From: Bicyclus anynana
Taxonomy: Eukaryota > Arthropoda > Insecta > Lepidoptera > Nymphalidae
DNA length: 64,000 nucleotides
Reading direction: 5' to 3'
Assembly: GCF_947172395.1 (NCBI RefSeq)
Contig: NC_069108.1
Coordinates: 3,263,501 to 3,327,500, forward strand
The notes beneath the pieces are model-generated. The model saw nothing but the letters and a program-made list of their open reading frames with translations, did no database searches and was not told the origin of the DNA. A program made the position numbers and the translations under genes. The number at the start of each line of letters is the position of its first letter. The stretch's first letter is position 1. Below are positions 10,961 through 21,639 of this stretch, piece by piece.

Positions 10961-11500
10961 AATTTTTGCCAATATTTTTTTCAAAATTATTTTCATTTAA
11001 ATACTTATGTATTTAAATTACTTCCATCCCTGTACATCATAAGAAAGTTTTTACTAGGATATGCTAAACTATTATTTTTTTAGCATTTGATATACTTTTG
11101 TTTTGTATAACAATAAATATTTTTATTTGTAGAGCTGCTGGTATATGTTTTAGGCAGCTCTGACACTGACTTTTACGGCATAAGAACCCAGCCGTATAGG
11201 CTGAGCACTGAACTTTAGTTTTTTCTAATATAACTTCGTTTTTAAAGTTCCACTTGGACTGGTATGGTCTAGTATCTGTTGTTATTGTTGTGAAGGATGG
11301 GATTATAGTACGGTTTTCTTTATCATCAAAAGAACTTTCAAATAAAAAAATATATCCAATGAATCTCCATCATCCATTTCACAGTTGGCAAGTTGTGTAA
11401 GTGAGGACTCAACAAATTGGTTAGTAACAATGATTTAAATGCATGCAGAAATGTATTTGCATCTGGGTATATTTCTATAATTAAGTGACCTTATCCTACC
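10961..11500 (-). repeat. Block shared with 18585-18960 (hAT-associated debris)
   Basis: The segment beginning CTCAAACTTTTATCTAGC (plus strand) and the segment GTGAGGACTCAACAAATT near 11400 both recur in the same order and orientation at 18585-18960, where the latter runs into a decayed hAT transposase. The copies differ by indels. No intact gene. Confidence 0.8.
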
Positions 11501-12063
11501 AAAAAAAATCTAGTGGATCCTGGTAATAAACCTTGTAGTCAACATATTATGTAACATGTAACATATTTAAAAATCAGACATGTAAAAATAAGTAAAATTC
11601 AGTGTAGGGGAAACCAGGAAAGATGTTGGACGTACCTTGTCTTACTGGCGCGGTCTTCTTTCCGGGGTACTCTTCTGTAGATAGCTCCAGGTCTGCCTAT
11701 TTCAAATATTGGCTGGCAACTTGATAACGATTGATTGTATGGAATGTTTGATTCACTGCTCGTATTTAGAATATGATGATATGAAGAACGCCGACTCGTC
11801 GTGTTGAGCGTTTTAAAAAGAAGAATAGGCTCTTGTGTTGACTGACAAGTGACAGCTGACAGCTTGTGACGTGAGGAGACGTCTGAACAAATTTCCTGAT
11901 TTATGTCATACAATTTGTCTATACTTGTGATGACACTTTGAAATTAGAAAGACTACGGAACATTCAGCTATTTTTAGTGGAGCTTTAAAGCGTCTGACAA
12001 AAGTTCTGGCCCATGGAAAGTGAGGCTTAAGACAACAGCTTTCGAATAATGTTCTACACAACA
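11500..12063. other. Unassigned sequence left of the DD41D transposon
   Basis: A minus-strand open frame of 104 residues at 11599-11913 has no motif I recognise and no neighbour supporting it. It may be a fragment of an older element. Confidence 0.4.
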
Positions 12064-12065
12064 TA

Positions 12066-12567
12066 TACAACGTGTCCCAAAATTCAACGATAAGCGGGCG
12101 CCAAAAGATTGACCTGCTCATGAGCACTTAAGGAAAAATAATAAAAAAAATATACCTAAATTTTTTTTTTAGTTACAAAATAAATTTTAAAATTCTTTGA
12201 AAATTTACACCTTGTATGATATTTTGAACTACCGCAGCTACAATTTCTTAAATATGCTTAAGATTTTTTTTGTATCGGAACCTAAGTAGTACTACTATTC
12301 ACCACAACTCTTAAAAACACCACAATGCCCGCAGTTTTTACACAAAAAAATATCAAAATATTTTTTTTCCCTCAAATTTTTAAAGATTTTTACTTTCAGT
12401 CTACTTTGACTCATGGTCTTGCAAAAAAAAGTATGAACACCGCTATGGCAAGTTATTTTCAAAGTTGACGCAACTAATCAAGATTTCAAAATAGTATAAT
12501 ACCCTAGGATAACTAGTCGCAAAAAAAAAATATGCGTACCATTTGTAAACAAGAACTAAATTTCTAA
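12066..12567 (+). repeat. Left terminal inverted repeat of the DD41D element
   Basis: About 500 bp matching the reverse complement of 14117-14622. Shared landmarks include CGGGCGCCAAAAGATTG near the outer end and ACCCTAGGATAACTAGT and TGCGTACCATTTGTAAAC near the inner end. Confidence 0.92.
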
Positions 12568-12985
12568 AATGTTTTTGCTCCTAGAAATCACTTTTACTTT
12601 ATGCACAAAATGATGTGAGTCATACGTTGCAATTTCCTAGAATTTTAATGGAACGAACGATAACATTTAAAAATAAGAGAGAGAGAGAGAGAGAAAGATA
12701 GCGATAAGTATACGTTAGAGAGGGATAGACAGATGTTCTTTGTTGAATGACAATGATGCAGGTAAAGAAAATCCTGTTCCCAGCAAGTCAGTACGCTCTG
12801 CTCCTTTGTTTACTGCGCAACTTTCCGTATTCAATTGACGTGGCTCTCGTACTAACGACTTTTGGCTTTGCATTTTGGACTGGACTTAAGTGATCTGCAA
12901 ACTGAACTGACCTGGCATTATTTTGGACTGTGCCTGTGTTTTGTGAATTGGACTTTTGGTGTATTTTGGACTGTTTAGCGTTATC

Positions 12986-14050
12986 ATGCCGCAACCATAC
13001 ACGCCGATGGAATACGCTAACATGCATCTCATTTATGGAGAATGTCGGTGCAATGCTAACGCTGCTAGCAGATTGTATCGAGAAAGGTACCCAAACGCTC
13101 AAAGATATCCAGATTATCGGGTATTTATGAATGTGCATCAAGCGTTTTCGGAGGGTCGTTTGCCGTCAGCTAGAAGAAACGCTGGAAGACCTAGATCGGA
13201 ATGCGATGAAGAAGTTCTCAATGAAATAAACATTGATTCAACTACCTCAGTGCGTGCCATAGAAGCAGCTACGGGAATCCCAAAAAGTTCAGCACATCGA
13301 ATACTAAAACGTCATCGGCTACACCCATATCATTACAGACGTGTACAAACGTTACTATCACGGGACTATCCACTGCGGATCGCATTTTGCCGAGTGATGC
13401 TTCAAAAGCATCGGGAAGATCCTCAGTTCTTGGATAAAGTACTATGGTCGGATGAAACAACCTGCAAGAAAGATGGCTATTTAAATCTTCACAACCTACA
13501 CAGCTGGAGCAATGAGAATTCGCACCTGATGAGAGAAGACAAATCCCAATATCAATTTAAGGTCAACTTATGGACGGGCATTTTAAATGGAAAAGTGATT
13601 GGGCCTTTTGAATTACAAGGAAACTTAGATGGGGACAGTTATTTGAACTTTTTACAAAATGATTTGCAAGAATTACTAGAAGACGTCCCCCTAAGCGACC
13701 TTCAAAATATGTGGTATCAAAATGATGGTTGCCCAGCTCACTACGCTCGTCCTGTGAGACAATACCTAGACCACGAGTATCCGGGGCGTTGGATCGGGCG
13801 ACTTGGTCCTATCCTATGGCCACCCCGATCACCCGACCTAAACCCCCTGGATTTCTTTTATTGGGGTTGTCTCAAAGACAGGATCTACGCAAAACCGATT
13901 ACGACATTGGACGAGCTTCGGCAAAAAATCACTCAGGCTGCGGCACATATCAATGCTAGAAGATATGCGCGAAAAATAAAACGGTCGTTTTTAAGGCGAT
14001 GTCGTGCCTGTATTAATGCCGGTGGAAAACAATTCGAACATTTACTTTAA
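12986..14050 (+). CDS. DD41D transposase (Tc1/mariner superfamily)
   Basis: The start chosen is ATG at 12986 (MPQPYTPMEYANMHL), giving 354 residues; an upstream in-frame ATG at 12956 lacks family similarity. The N-terminus resembles the DUF4817 helix-turn-helix domain (YGECRCNANAASRLYRERYP), followed by a second HTH with GRPRSECDEEV and TGIPKSSAHRILKRH. The catalytic core shows LWSDETTCKKDG (first D), WYQNDGCPAHYARPVR (second D) and SPDLNPLDFFYWG (third D). There are 41 residues between the second and third D, hence DD41D. No stops or shifts, and all catalytic residues are present. It should cut and paste DNA at TA sites in the nucleus. Confidence 0.93.
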   Translation: MPQPYTPMEYANMHLIYGECRCNANAASRLYRERYPNAQRYPDYRVFMNVHQAFSEGRLPSARRNAGRPRSECDEEVLNEINIDSTTSVRAIEAATGIPKSSAHRILKRHRLHPYHYRRVQTLLSRDYPLRIAFCRVMLQKHREDPQFLDKVLWSDETTCKKDGYLNLHNLHSWSNENSHLMREDKSQYQFKVNLWTGILNGKVIGPFELQGNLDGDSYLNFLQNDLQELLEDVPLSDLQNMWYQNDGCPAHYARPVRQYLDHEYPGRWIGRLGPILWPPRSPDLNPLDFFYWGCLKDRIYAKPITTLDELRQKITQAAAHINARRYARKIKRSFLRRCRACINAGGKQFEHLL

Positions 14051-14116
14051 TGTTGTGTAATTAAAATAACAAACACATTTTTGGAACATAGTAAAATTTA
14101 TTACTAACAACAAGAA

Positions 14117-14622
14117 CAATTAAGAAATTTGGTTCTTGTTTACAAATGGTACGCATATTTTTTTTTGTGACTAGTTATCCTAGGGTATTATACTATTTTG
14201 AAATCTTGATTAGTTGCGTCAACTTTGAAAATAACTTGCCATAGCGGTGTTCATACTTTTTTTTGCAAGACCATGAGTCAAAGTAGACTGAAAGTAAAAA
14301 TCTTTAAAAATTTGAGGGAAAAAAAATATTTTGATTTTTTTTTGTGTAAAAACTGCGGGCATTGTGGTGTTTTTAAGAGTTGTGGTGAATAGTAGTACTA
14401 CTTAGGTTCCGATACAAAAAAAATCTTAAGCATATTTAAGAAATTGTAGCTGCGGTAGTTCAAAATATCATACAAGGTGTAAATTTTCAAAGAATTTTAA
14501 AATTTATTTTGTAACTAAAAAAAAAAATTTAGGTATATTTTTTTTATTATTTTTCCTTAAGTGCTCATGAGCAGGTCAATCTTTTGGCGCCCGCTTATCG
14601 TTGAATTTTGGGACACGTTGTA
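14117..14622 (-). repeat. Right terminal inverted repeat of the DD41D element
   Basis: Inverted partner of 12066-12567. It begins 67 bp downstream of the transposase stop codon, so any transposase 3' UTR and poly(A) site fall in or next to it. Confidence 0.9.
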
Positions 14623-14871
14623 TAAAAATCAGACATACAAAGTTAAACACACCGTGTGTGTGACATGTTGCCGCCCGCACTCGCGGAGCGTCAAAACAAA
14701 CCGCGGTGCGTGATAGGCCGAGGCCCCATTAGTGCGTTGCGCTGCGTTGCGTCGCGTCATCGCAACGGAACAACGCATTGTATGCCACACCTGTGTTGCG
14801 TTGACGCTGCGCCAACGCAACGCAAGAGGGTATGCACGCCGACGCAGCTGCGTCTCAGTTCAGCCTTTGCA

Positions 14872-16948
14872 ATGGATAGATACAAACGTGTTCTTTTGTT
14901 GCTTTTATTACGGCACCGCCGAAATAAACGTAGAAATCATAGAAGATTCTGGATATCTCCTTTGATAGCATTAAGAAATAGTGATGGTCAGTTTTTTATG
15001 CAGGAATATAGGGAGTTGTTATTAGATGAAAATACATTTTTTAATTTTTTTAGAATGAGTGTGGCCAGCTTTAATAATTTGGTTGAAACCTTAAAACCAC
15101 ATATAAAAAAGCAATATACCAAATTCAGGAACCCTTTAGAACCAATTGAAATGATTGGTATTACATTGAGGTAAGTAATTCAAATATCATAATACTCGTA
15201 ATGTTAATCAGTTATTAATTTATTATCTTTAAAAACAGTTTAATTTAAGTATTACTATTAGGTAACAAAGCAAAGTTATAATCTTCTTCTTGACTATCAT
15301 CAGTAAAATTATTAATCGTAGTGTTGGTTGAGTAGGTAGCTTCGAATTCATCTGTTCGATACGATGATGGCGATGGTGACTGGGCATGTTGTCCAGTTTG
15401 ATATCCGCGTGACTGCAATGGTGTTGCTTGATACTGTTGTCCAGTTTGATATCCGCGTGACTGCCATGTTGTTGATTGAGTCTGTTCCCCGAACCGAATT
15501 TCGGTAATGATATTTATAACTTTGCTTTGGAATGTCAAAGTTTGTAATTCCGTAAAGCTGTCCAAAGAAGGCAAAATTCCTTTGAAAAATGATAAGTGGC
15601 GGTTTTCTTTCTCTTGCAACGCTTTTAATGCTTGCGCCTCGAAATCATCTATTGCTTGGTTTGATCTCTTACGGCTTGCAGGCACGTAGCGAGAAGGACC
15701 TGGGGGTAACGAGGACATTTCTTTTGTAGGAAATGGAGAAGATGATGCTGTGTTTTCATTTCGTTCCGTTTCTTCAGACACCATTTCAAGGCTACTATCA
15801 GTTTTATTTTGGGCAACTTTCATCAAAAACAGCAACTGATTGTAATAATGATATTTCTTCAATTGTTTTGCCCCTGATCCAGACGAACTGTTTTCTTTTA
15901 TTTTTTTTACGTATCGAAAAAAGTTGTCCTTCACGCTTCTCCATTTTTTCACAACCTCGTTACCTGCAAAGAAAGAAAAAAATGTGTAAGTACCTAACTT
16001 GTCTACACTGACCAATCTAAATGGGCCACCCTGTTTATTTTTTTGTGTTTCTATTTCAGGTACTTAGGCAGCGGAAATTCGATAAACGACTTGCATTTCA
16101 AATTTAAACGTGGAAGAGCAACAATTTCTAGAACTATTTCGTCAGTTTGTCAAGCTATATGGAAATATGTTCGACCACTGTACATAGAAGAGATCACAGT
16201 AGAAAAACTACAAAATATTGCATTAGATTTTGATCTCAAAGCTAACTTTCCTCATTGCTTCGGGGCAATTGATGGGAAACATATACGTTTAATAAAACCA
16301 GACAAAAGTGGCTCTCTGTTTTATAATTATAAAAAATATTTTTCAATTGTTTTGCTGGCGGTTGTTGACTCAAATTATAAGTTTGTTTTTGTCGACGTGG
16401 GTGCATATGGTAAGGAAAGTGATTCTACTATTTTTAGAAATTCGACACTGTACAAGATTTTAATGAGAAATGAATTACCATTGCCTGATCCTCAACCACT
16501 TGGAAATGATCATAATAACGAGCCACCCATCCCTTATGTACTCGTCGGTGATGAAGCTTTTGGTTTAAGTAAGCATGTTATGCGCCCATACGGCGGATCC
16601 AATCTCAATGTGAAACAAAGAGTTTATAATTATCGCCTTAGCAGAGCACGTAGATACGTGGAATGTGCATTTGGGATCATGGCAAATAAATGGCGCATTT
16701 TACATAGGCCAATTGATACGTCATATGATTTAACTATTAATATTGCGAAAGCATGTTGTGTTTTACACAATTTTGTTATACAACACGATGGGTTAAAACA
16801 ACAAGACAATATGGCAATAAGTAGGTTCTCACAATTGAGACCCCATAGCAATGAAGAATCATTAGCCGAAAATTTTATCAGAGATCAATTTGCTAATTAC
16901 TTTATGAGTCCAGAAGGGGCTTTACCATGGCAGTTGAAAAAGATATAA
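14872..16948 (+). CDS. Harbinger DDE transposase, element 2 (2 exons)
   Basis: Exons are 14872-15170 and 16060-16948. The donor GTAAGTAATT and the acceptor TATTTCAG give a phase-2 intron and 395 codons plus stop. The N-terminus is hydrophobic then very basic (MDRYKRVLLLLLLRHRRNKR). Exon 2 opens with YLGSGNSINDLHF and holds GAIDGKHIRL (first D), LVGDEAFGL (second D) and RRYVECAFGIMANKW (E). The catalytic triad is complete. An AATAAA at 16981-16986 lies 33 bp past the stop and 12 bp before the 3' end of the opposite-strand MADF exon 1. The transposase intron contains MADF exon 2. Confidence 0.92.
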
Positions 16949-17181
16949 ATTAACTTATGTATTGAATTTACAAATAATATAATAAATAACAACTCACCAA
17001 TTTTGTTCTTTTTTTGGTCCTCAAACTCCTCGTAATCTTGAAATATTTTTTTACAAACAGCTACCCATTCATTCGCTTTACGAAATTTATCACTGTAATG
17101 TTCGTGTGATTTATCCCATATAATGGGTCTTTCTTGGACCAAGGATATGAGAAAATCTATATCAATATCCTGCTCACTCAT
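15245..17181 (-). CDS. MADF-BESS protein of Harbinger element 2 (2 exons)
   Basis: On the minus strand the exons are 17181-16998 and 15963-15245. The donor GTGAGTTG and the acceptor TCTTTGCAG give a phase-1 intron and 300 codons plus stop. Exon 1 is 184 nt, the same length as in element 1. The MADF domain shows RPIIWDK, KKWRSVKDNFF and SSSGSGA. A BESS-like segment (LSFFKGILPSLDSF) lies near residue 195, and a duplicated SRGYQTGQ unit occurs in the C-terminal tail. An AATAAA on minus at 15224-15219 lies 21 bp past the stop and 49 bp before transposase exon 1. Its likely role is subterminal DNA binding with the partner transposase. Confidence 0.87.
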
Positions 17182-17582
17182 GGTAAAATAGAAAATGTCG
17201 TTACGCTCGTCTAGCTTTCTCCTCTAGCAGTGCATCACTGTCCGTCGTCGCAGCGGAGCTCCGACAACGCAGCGCATCACCCTCCCTCCCGCTATAGTCT
17301 CTTGTCCGTCGATCCGTTGAAACGTCGCGCGCGACGACGCAACGGTCTAATGGGGCATGTCATAAAAAATGTATGGAAAACGACGCAGCGACGACGCTGC
17401 GACGACGCAACGCAGCGCAACGCACTAATGGGGCCTCGCTCATACGCCGTCCGCCAGTGCAGACGGGCGACCGTGTAAACGAAGTTATAAGACTGATTAA
17501 AACAAATGTTATTTTTGTTAGTATTTATTACATAAATTTCTTGCGTATAAAAGTTTTTATAAGAAAAATAACAAAATTCGAT

Positions 17583-18600
17583 TAACTGTTGCTGTGGAAA
17601 TTCCCATGACTTCCGATACTTTTTGCGCAATATCTGTTTTATATGGATAAGTTACCATCATATGCGTGATAAATTTTTAAACATTAATAGCTACCGTCTT
17701 TTCGTTCGATCCTAAACGATCATGTTCAAGTCTTTTTTCCTGGAAGACTGCAGATTTTTTTTCGAAATGGAAGAGAGGACAGTTATCGATCGGTAGCTAG
17801 TCTGCTTTTCTGGGATTTTCCCTGGTTTAGGAATTGTGATAATGTGACCCTCTTTCCTGATGGCAGGGAAGTGGCCACATCTCAGGATTTGAATAATGTC
17901 GTCAGCGCGACTATTGATTTCTTGGGAATATGACGTAGAGCCGAGTTTGTGATACCGTCGGAACCAGGCGCGTTCTTGGTTTTCAACTTTGCGATGGTTT
18001 TCTTTGTCATTCCTGGAGAGAAGTAAATTACCTCTTCGTTGTCAAAGTATTCTCGGTTTTCGCGAGTGACATTTTGAGTGTGCTCTGGGACTAGGTCAGC
18101 ATTTGGCGAGAACTGAATCTGAAGATGCCTTGCCAGGATGCCTGCGCGGTCTGCTGCACGGTAGCGTAGGTTGCAATCTTAATGAATGTGGGTGTTTGGG
18201 TTCTGGAGCCTTGGTGAGAAGTCTGCACAGTCTGTGCCACCCGATGTACAGGTGGCCCTTGTTCACCAGGGCATCACGTAGGGCGGGCGAGCACTCATTG
18301 ATGATGGTGGTGGAATGAGCTCTGCGTCCTCGGCGCTTGAAAACTTTCCACTCCTTAGCGACTCTATCTTGGGACATGTCTAAAGAGACACGCAAATTCT
18401 GGTCGAATATGGCCGTGAGGACGTCTTTCTCTGCAGGATCTCCGTCCAGGTCTCGTAGGCAGACTCTCGGCGACCTCGTTCCGTGCAATTGCACCAATTG
18501 TGGACATGCAATCTTATTAAATTATTGAAAAATACACTTTTCAAAATTTCTGTATGTGAAGAACGACACCCCAACCAGGAAAAGCTCAAACTTTTATCTA
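17583..18600 (-). pseudogene. Mosaic copy B: Tc1-like N-terminus plus fused LINE ORF1/ORF2 pieces
   Basis: The minus strand repeats, in the same order as 7572-10960, an R1-like ORF1 (LRDLDGDPAEKDV, then INECSPALRDALVNKGHLYIGW), a LINE linker (HRLCRLLTKAPEPK) and RT start (IPKPGK-like), then the Tc1/IS630-like HTH segment. Here GHLYIGW is followed directly by HRLCRLL: the roughly 2.6 kb that separates these blocks in the first copy is missing. The HTH segment runs uninterrupted through the site where the first copy has SINE-B. Confidence 0.8.
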
Positions 18601-18858
18601 GCATCTTTTTTAAATTTTTGCCAATATTTTTTTCAAAATTATTTTCATTTAAATACTTATGTATTTAAATTACTTCCATCACTGTTTTTACTAGGACATG
18701 CTATATTATTATTTTTCACCATTTCATATTCTTTAAATTTTACATAAGAATAAATATTTTTATTTGTAGAGCTGCTGGTACTTGAATATGTTTTTAGGCA
18801 GCTCTGACATTGATTTTTTTTGTGAATTTACGGCATAAGAACCCATCCGTAAGTTTTG

Positions 18859-20270
18859 TTAGTGAGGACTCAACAAATTGGTTAGTAACAATGATTTAAA
18901 TGCATGCAGAAATGTATTTGCATCTGGGTATATTTGTATAATTAAGTGACCATAGTGTTTCCAACCTATATCCCGAATCGCTTTTACAATATTGGAGGCA
19001 TTATCCGTGACTACAAAATTAATTTTAATGTCGAGATGCCATTCAGCCGCTATCTCACCTAACGCAGACTTAATATTTTCGCTGGTGTGATTCAGGGAAA
19101 GTCTTACAATCCAGAAAAACTGATTTAATATTAAAATCATCAGTAACATAGTGGCCCGTTCTAGCCAAATAGGACTCATGACGACACGACGACGACGACG
19201 GCACGACGTCCATAGATCTCCTGTGAGGCAAACGTGTTCCACACCTACGTTGCACAACTCTAGTTGAATTGTATTTTTTATTTTGTCACATAATGCTGGA
19301 ATCATTGTTCCTGATATGGACTTCCTAGACGGTAACGTGTACCGGTAACGTGTACCGGTAACGTGTACCGGTAACGTGTACCGGTATCCAACGTGCGAAT
19401 CTCTTGAAGTTCTCTTCCTCGACCAATGAAAATGGTTGAAATCCATTAATAAACAGGCCAAGTAAGTTTTTTTCGTGGTAATGGGTGTAAACTAACATTG
19501 CGTTTTTTAGTGCAGGGTCTCCATTTCAGCACCTTAGGACTCCAACGTCTAATTTATCATAATTTTGACAGTTTTGAAACCTTTTTAATTTCTACACTTC
19601 ATTAAATAATTGGCAAATTTTTAGCTTCGCGTAACGCCCCTGAATATTTTCTCACTTTTGTGCTCTTAATTAGGAAAAAATTTACTTCATCAGAATATTT
19701 GCAATATTTATGACAATGCATTTTTGTAAGAGATAGGATCTTGTGTAGAACGAGTCAGTATGTCTATTTCTTATAAGTAATTGCTGTAATATGTAACTAT
19801 GTACCAGCGTATAAGTATGTACTGTAATAATATACCTACAGCTGTTTAATACCTGATCTGAGATATTGTATCGTTCTATAACGGTCTATTGTGTCCTGTT
19901 GTCTCCAAATCAAGGGTGCACTTCCGCTAGAGGTGTCAGCAGTCATTTGTGAGAGCGAGCTACTCATACTTACTGTTGTTGTCGCAGTTATTTTTGGTGT
20001 TAGCGGTGGTTGATTAAAAAGAGGGACCCGCACTGTTCCAGCTGATGTAGAAGAAGATGGGCCGTCCGTGGATCTTTCAGTATTTAGGCGCTGGGCAGCT
20101 ATGACTCGACGATATGCGTCAGGGTGTTTCTTTTTTAAATGGGATTTCAAATTTCTGGTAGATACTCTATAATTGTATAAATCTAAACATATTCTACATT
20201 TGGCTTTTTTGTCCATACGAGTACTTTTATCAAAAAAGTCCCACAATACGCTACTATTTACACGAGACAT
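18859..20270 (-). pseudogene. Decayed hAT transposase with BED zinc finger
   Basis: The N-terminal part (20270-19836) encodes a BED-type finger: SVLWDFFDKSTRMDKKAKC, then CLDLYNYRVSTRNLKSHL and KKHPDA. Downstream come LPSRKSISGTMIPALCDKI, LTGDLWTS and, after shifts, WHLDIKINFVVTDNASNI. These are the core blocks of hAT transposases including a catalytic-region aspartate. Stops and shifts lie between, and the C-terminal half is missing, so it is inactive. The 13-bp tandem repeat at 19331-19382 lies within it. Confidence 0.75.
19331..19382. repeat. 13-bp tandem repeat, four copies
   Basis: Four perfect copies of GGTAACGTGTACC, at 19331, 19344, 19357 and 19370, inside the hAT remnant. Expansion here is local and not part of the hAT protein consensus. 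Confidence 0.95.
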
Positions 20271-20464
20271 TGTTTTCGTTTATTTATTTACACACTTGGT
20301 ACCTATTAGCAAAATATAGGTAAATGTTTATTATATACCTATATAATAAACACTAGATTTTAAAATGTAAATTTCAAACTATATATAAAATATTTACAAC
20401 ACTTAATTTAGAAAAAAAAAAAATGAACAATTAAACTTCGCGCGCGAAATTTAGTTCAGTAAGT

Positions 20465-21545
20465 GTGACCTTTTTATCAACAAATTTACCGGACTATGTA
20501 CACCTGGATTTATTCCAGTATAAGGTTTATGAATATGTAGCTCCATTGCTACAATGTTATAAATGTTTTAAATTCAATCATGGAGCCAGGATCTGTAAAT
20601 CTTTTCAGTTCTGCTCAATATGTGCTGAAGAGCATAGGTACACTGAATACTCTGAAAATGATGTATTAAAATGCATAAACTTTAGTGGTCCACATTTGGC
20701 AATCTCAAAAGATTGTCCAATTAAAAACAAAAAAATGATGAGAAGTTTAATAAGTCTTCTTACGCCAAGGTTTTACAGACTCAACAGACACCAAATATAT
20801 TTAATAATTACAGTACTAATTTCCCATCTTTTCCTTCTAAAACACCAACAGTCCTAATAATTGCAGATCAATCACATTCGGCCTCCGTAGCGCAGTGGTA
20901 TGTGCGGTGGATTTAATGACGGAGGTCCTGGGTTCGATCCCCGGCTGGGCCGATTGAGGTTTACTTAATTGGTCCAGGTCTAGCTGGTGGGAGGCTTCGG
21001 CCGTGGCTAGTTACCACCCTACCGACAAAGACGTACCGCCAAGCGATTTAGCGTTCCGGTACGATGTCTTGTAGAAACCGATAGGAGCGTGGATTTTCAT
21101 CCTCCTCCTAACAAGTTAGCCCGCTTCCATATTAGATTACATCATCACTTACCATCAGGTGAGATTGTAGTCAAGGGCTAACTTGTAAAGAATAAAAACA
21201 AAGATAAAAACAAAAACCTGGCTGTAGACATCTAAAGAAAATCCTAAAATGGGAAACAACAAGACAGACATTTCTCAAATAAAAAACACAGAACAACTTA
21301 TCGAACAAATTTTAAAAAACGATACTGTTTTAAATGGGCTAGTTGGAGCATTAGTGGAAATTGGTAACTCAAACCTTAAGCTTACTACATCAATTATTAA
21401 AGATATACTTACTACAAATTTAAAAAATATAATAAAAATGGATAAACAATTAAGAGAGGATACAGAATTTTCCGAGATCAACTTAAATAATAACAATTAC
21501 TACCTTGATGAAGAAACGGGGTTACTAAAGCCAATTAATGATTGA
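20465..21545 (+). pseudogene. LINE ORF1 (C2HC zinc-knuckle type) interrupted by a SINE
   Basis: The first part (20465-20857) shows LLQCYKCFKFNHGARIC, CSICAEEH and GPHLAISKDCPI, the knuckle cluster of PRE_C2HC-type ORF1 proteins from Jockey/I-like LINEs. After a shift the frame continues to 20879 (NYSTNFPSFPSKTP). SINE-A then intervenes, and the coding frame resumes near 21230 with TEQLIEQILKND and ends at a stop at 21545. The N-terminus is absent. Confidence 0.7.
20880..21217 (+). repeat. SINE-A copy 1 (tRNA-derived, full length)
   Basis: The head carries TAGCGCAGTGG (A box, 20888-20898) and GGTTCGATCC (B box, 20931-20940), as in tRNA-derived SINEs. The body contains GCCAAGCGATTTAGCGTTCC, and the end reads CTAACTTGTAAAGAAT followed by an A-rich tail. 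Other copies or pieces lie at 48607-48974, 52355-52505, 53912-53960 and 59322-61024. It is inserted in the LINE ORF1 remnant. Confidence 0.9.
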
Positions 21546-21639
21546 TTTACCAATGATAGGGTATCTGATGAAACTTGAGTTTTCTGATAATAATGAGGAA
21601 ATAAATAGAAAGCAAAGGGAAATCAATAGGTTCTGAGGG

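Larger units (their letters stand above)
12066..14622. mobile_element. DD41D Tc1/mariner-like transposon with long TIRs (2557 bp)
   Basis: The ends are TACAACGTGTCCC in inverted orientation, each flanked by TA (12064-12065 and 14623-14624), the standard Tc1/mariner target duplication. The inverted repeats extend about 500 bp (12066 to about 12567, and about 14117 to 14622) and are nearly identical, with differences mainly in homopolymer lengths. A (GA)n tract lies at about 12679-12697. The single transposase gene is open. Near-identical arms and an open gene indicate recent arrival. Confidence 0.93.
14669..17474. mobile_element. PIF/Harbinger transposon, element 2 (about 2.8 kb)
   Basis: A perfect 36-bp inverted repeat lies at 14719-14754 and 17403-17438; its outer part reads CGAGGCCCCATTAGTGCG. 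Weaker similarity continues outward (GCACTCGCGGA versus GCACTGGCGGA, and a CGCCCG word), with about 20 extra bases on the left, so the true ends are uncertain and no clean 3-bp duplication was found. Subterminal zones are full of TGCGTTGCG/CGACGCAACG words. Two open genes with interlocked exons run in from the ends. Confidence 0.85.

Noticed and set aside
19331..19382. Operator-like palindromic repeats (GGTAACGTGTACC)
   Set aside because: A simple tandem expansion inside a dead hAT gene; no promoter or gene depends on it.
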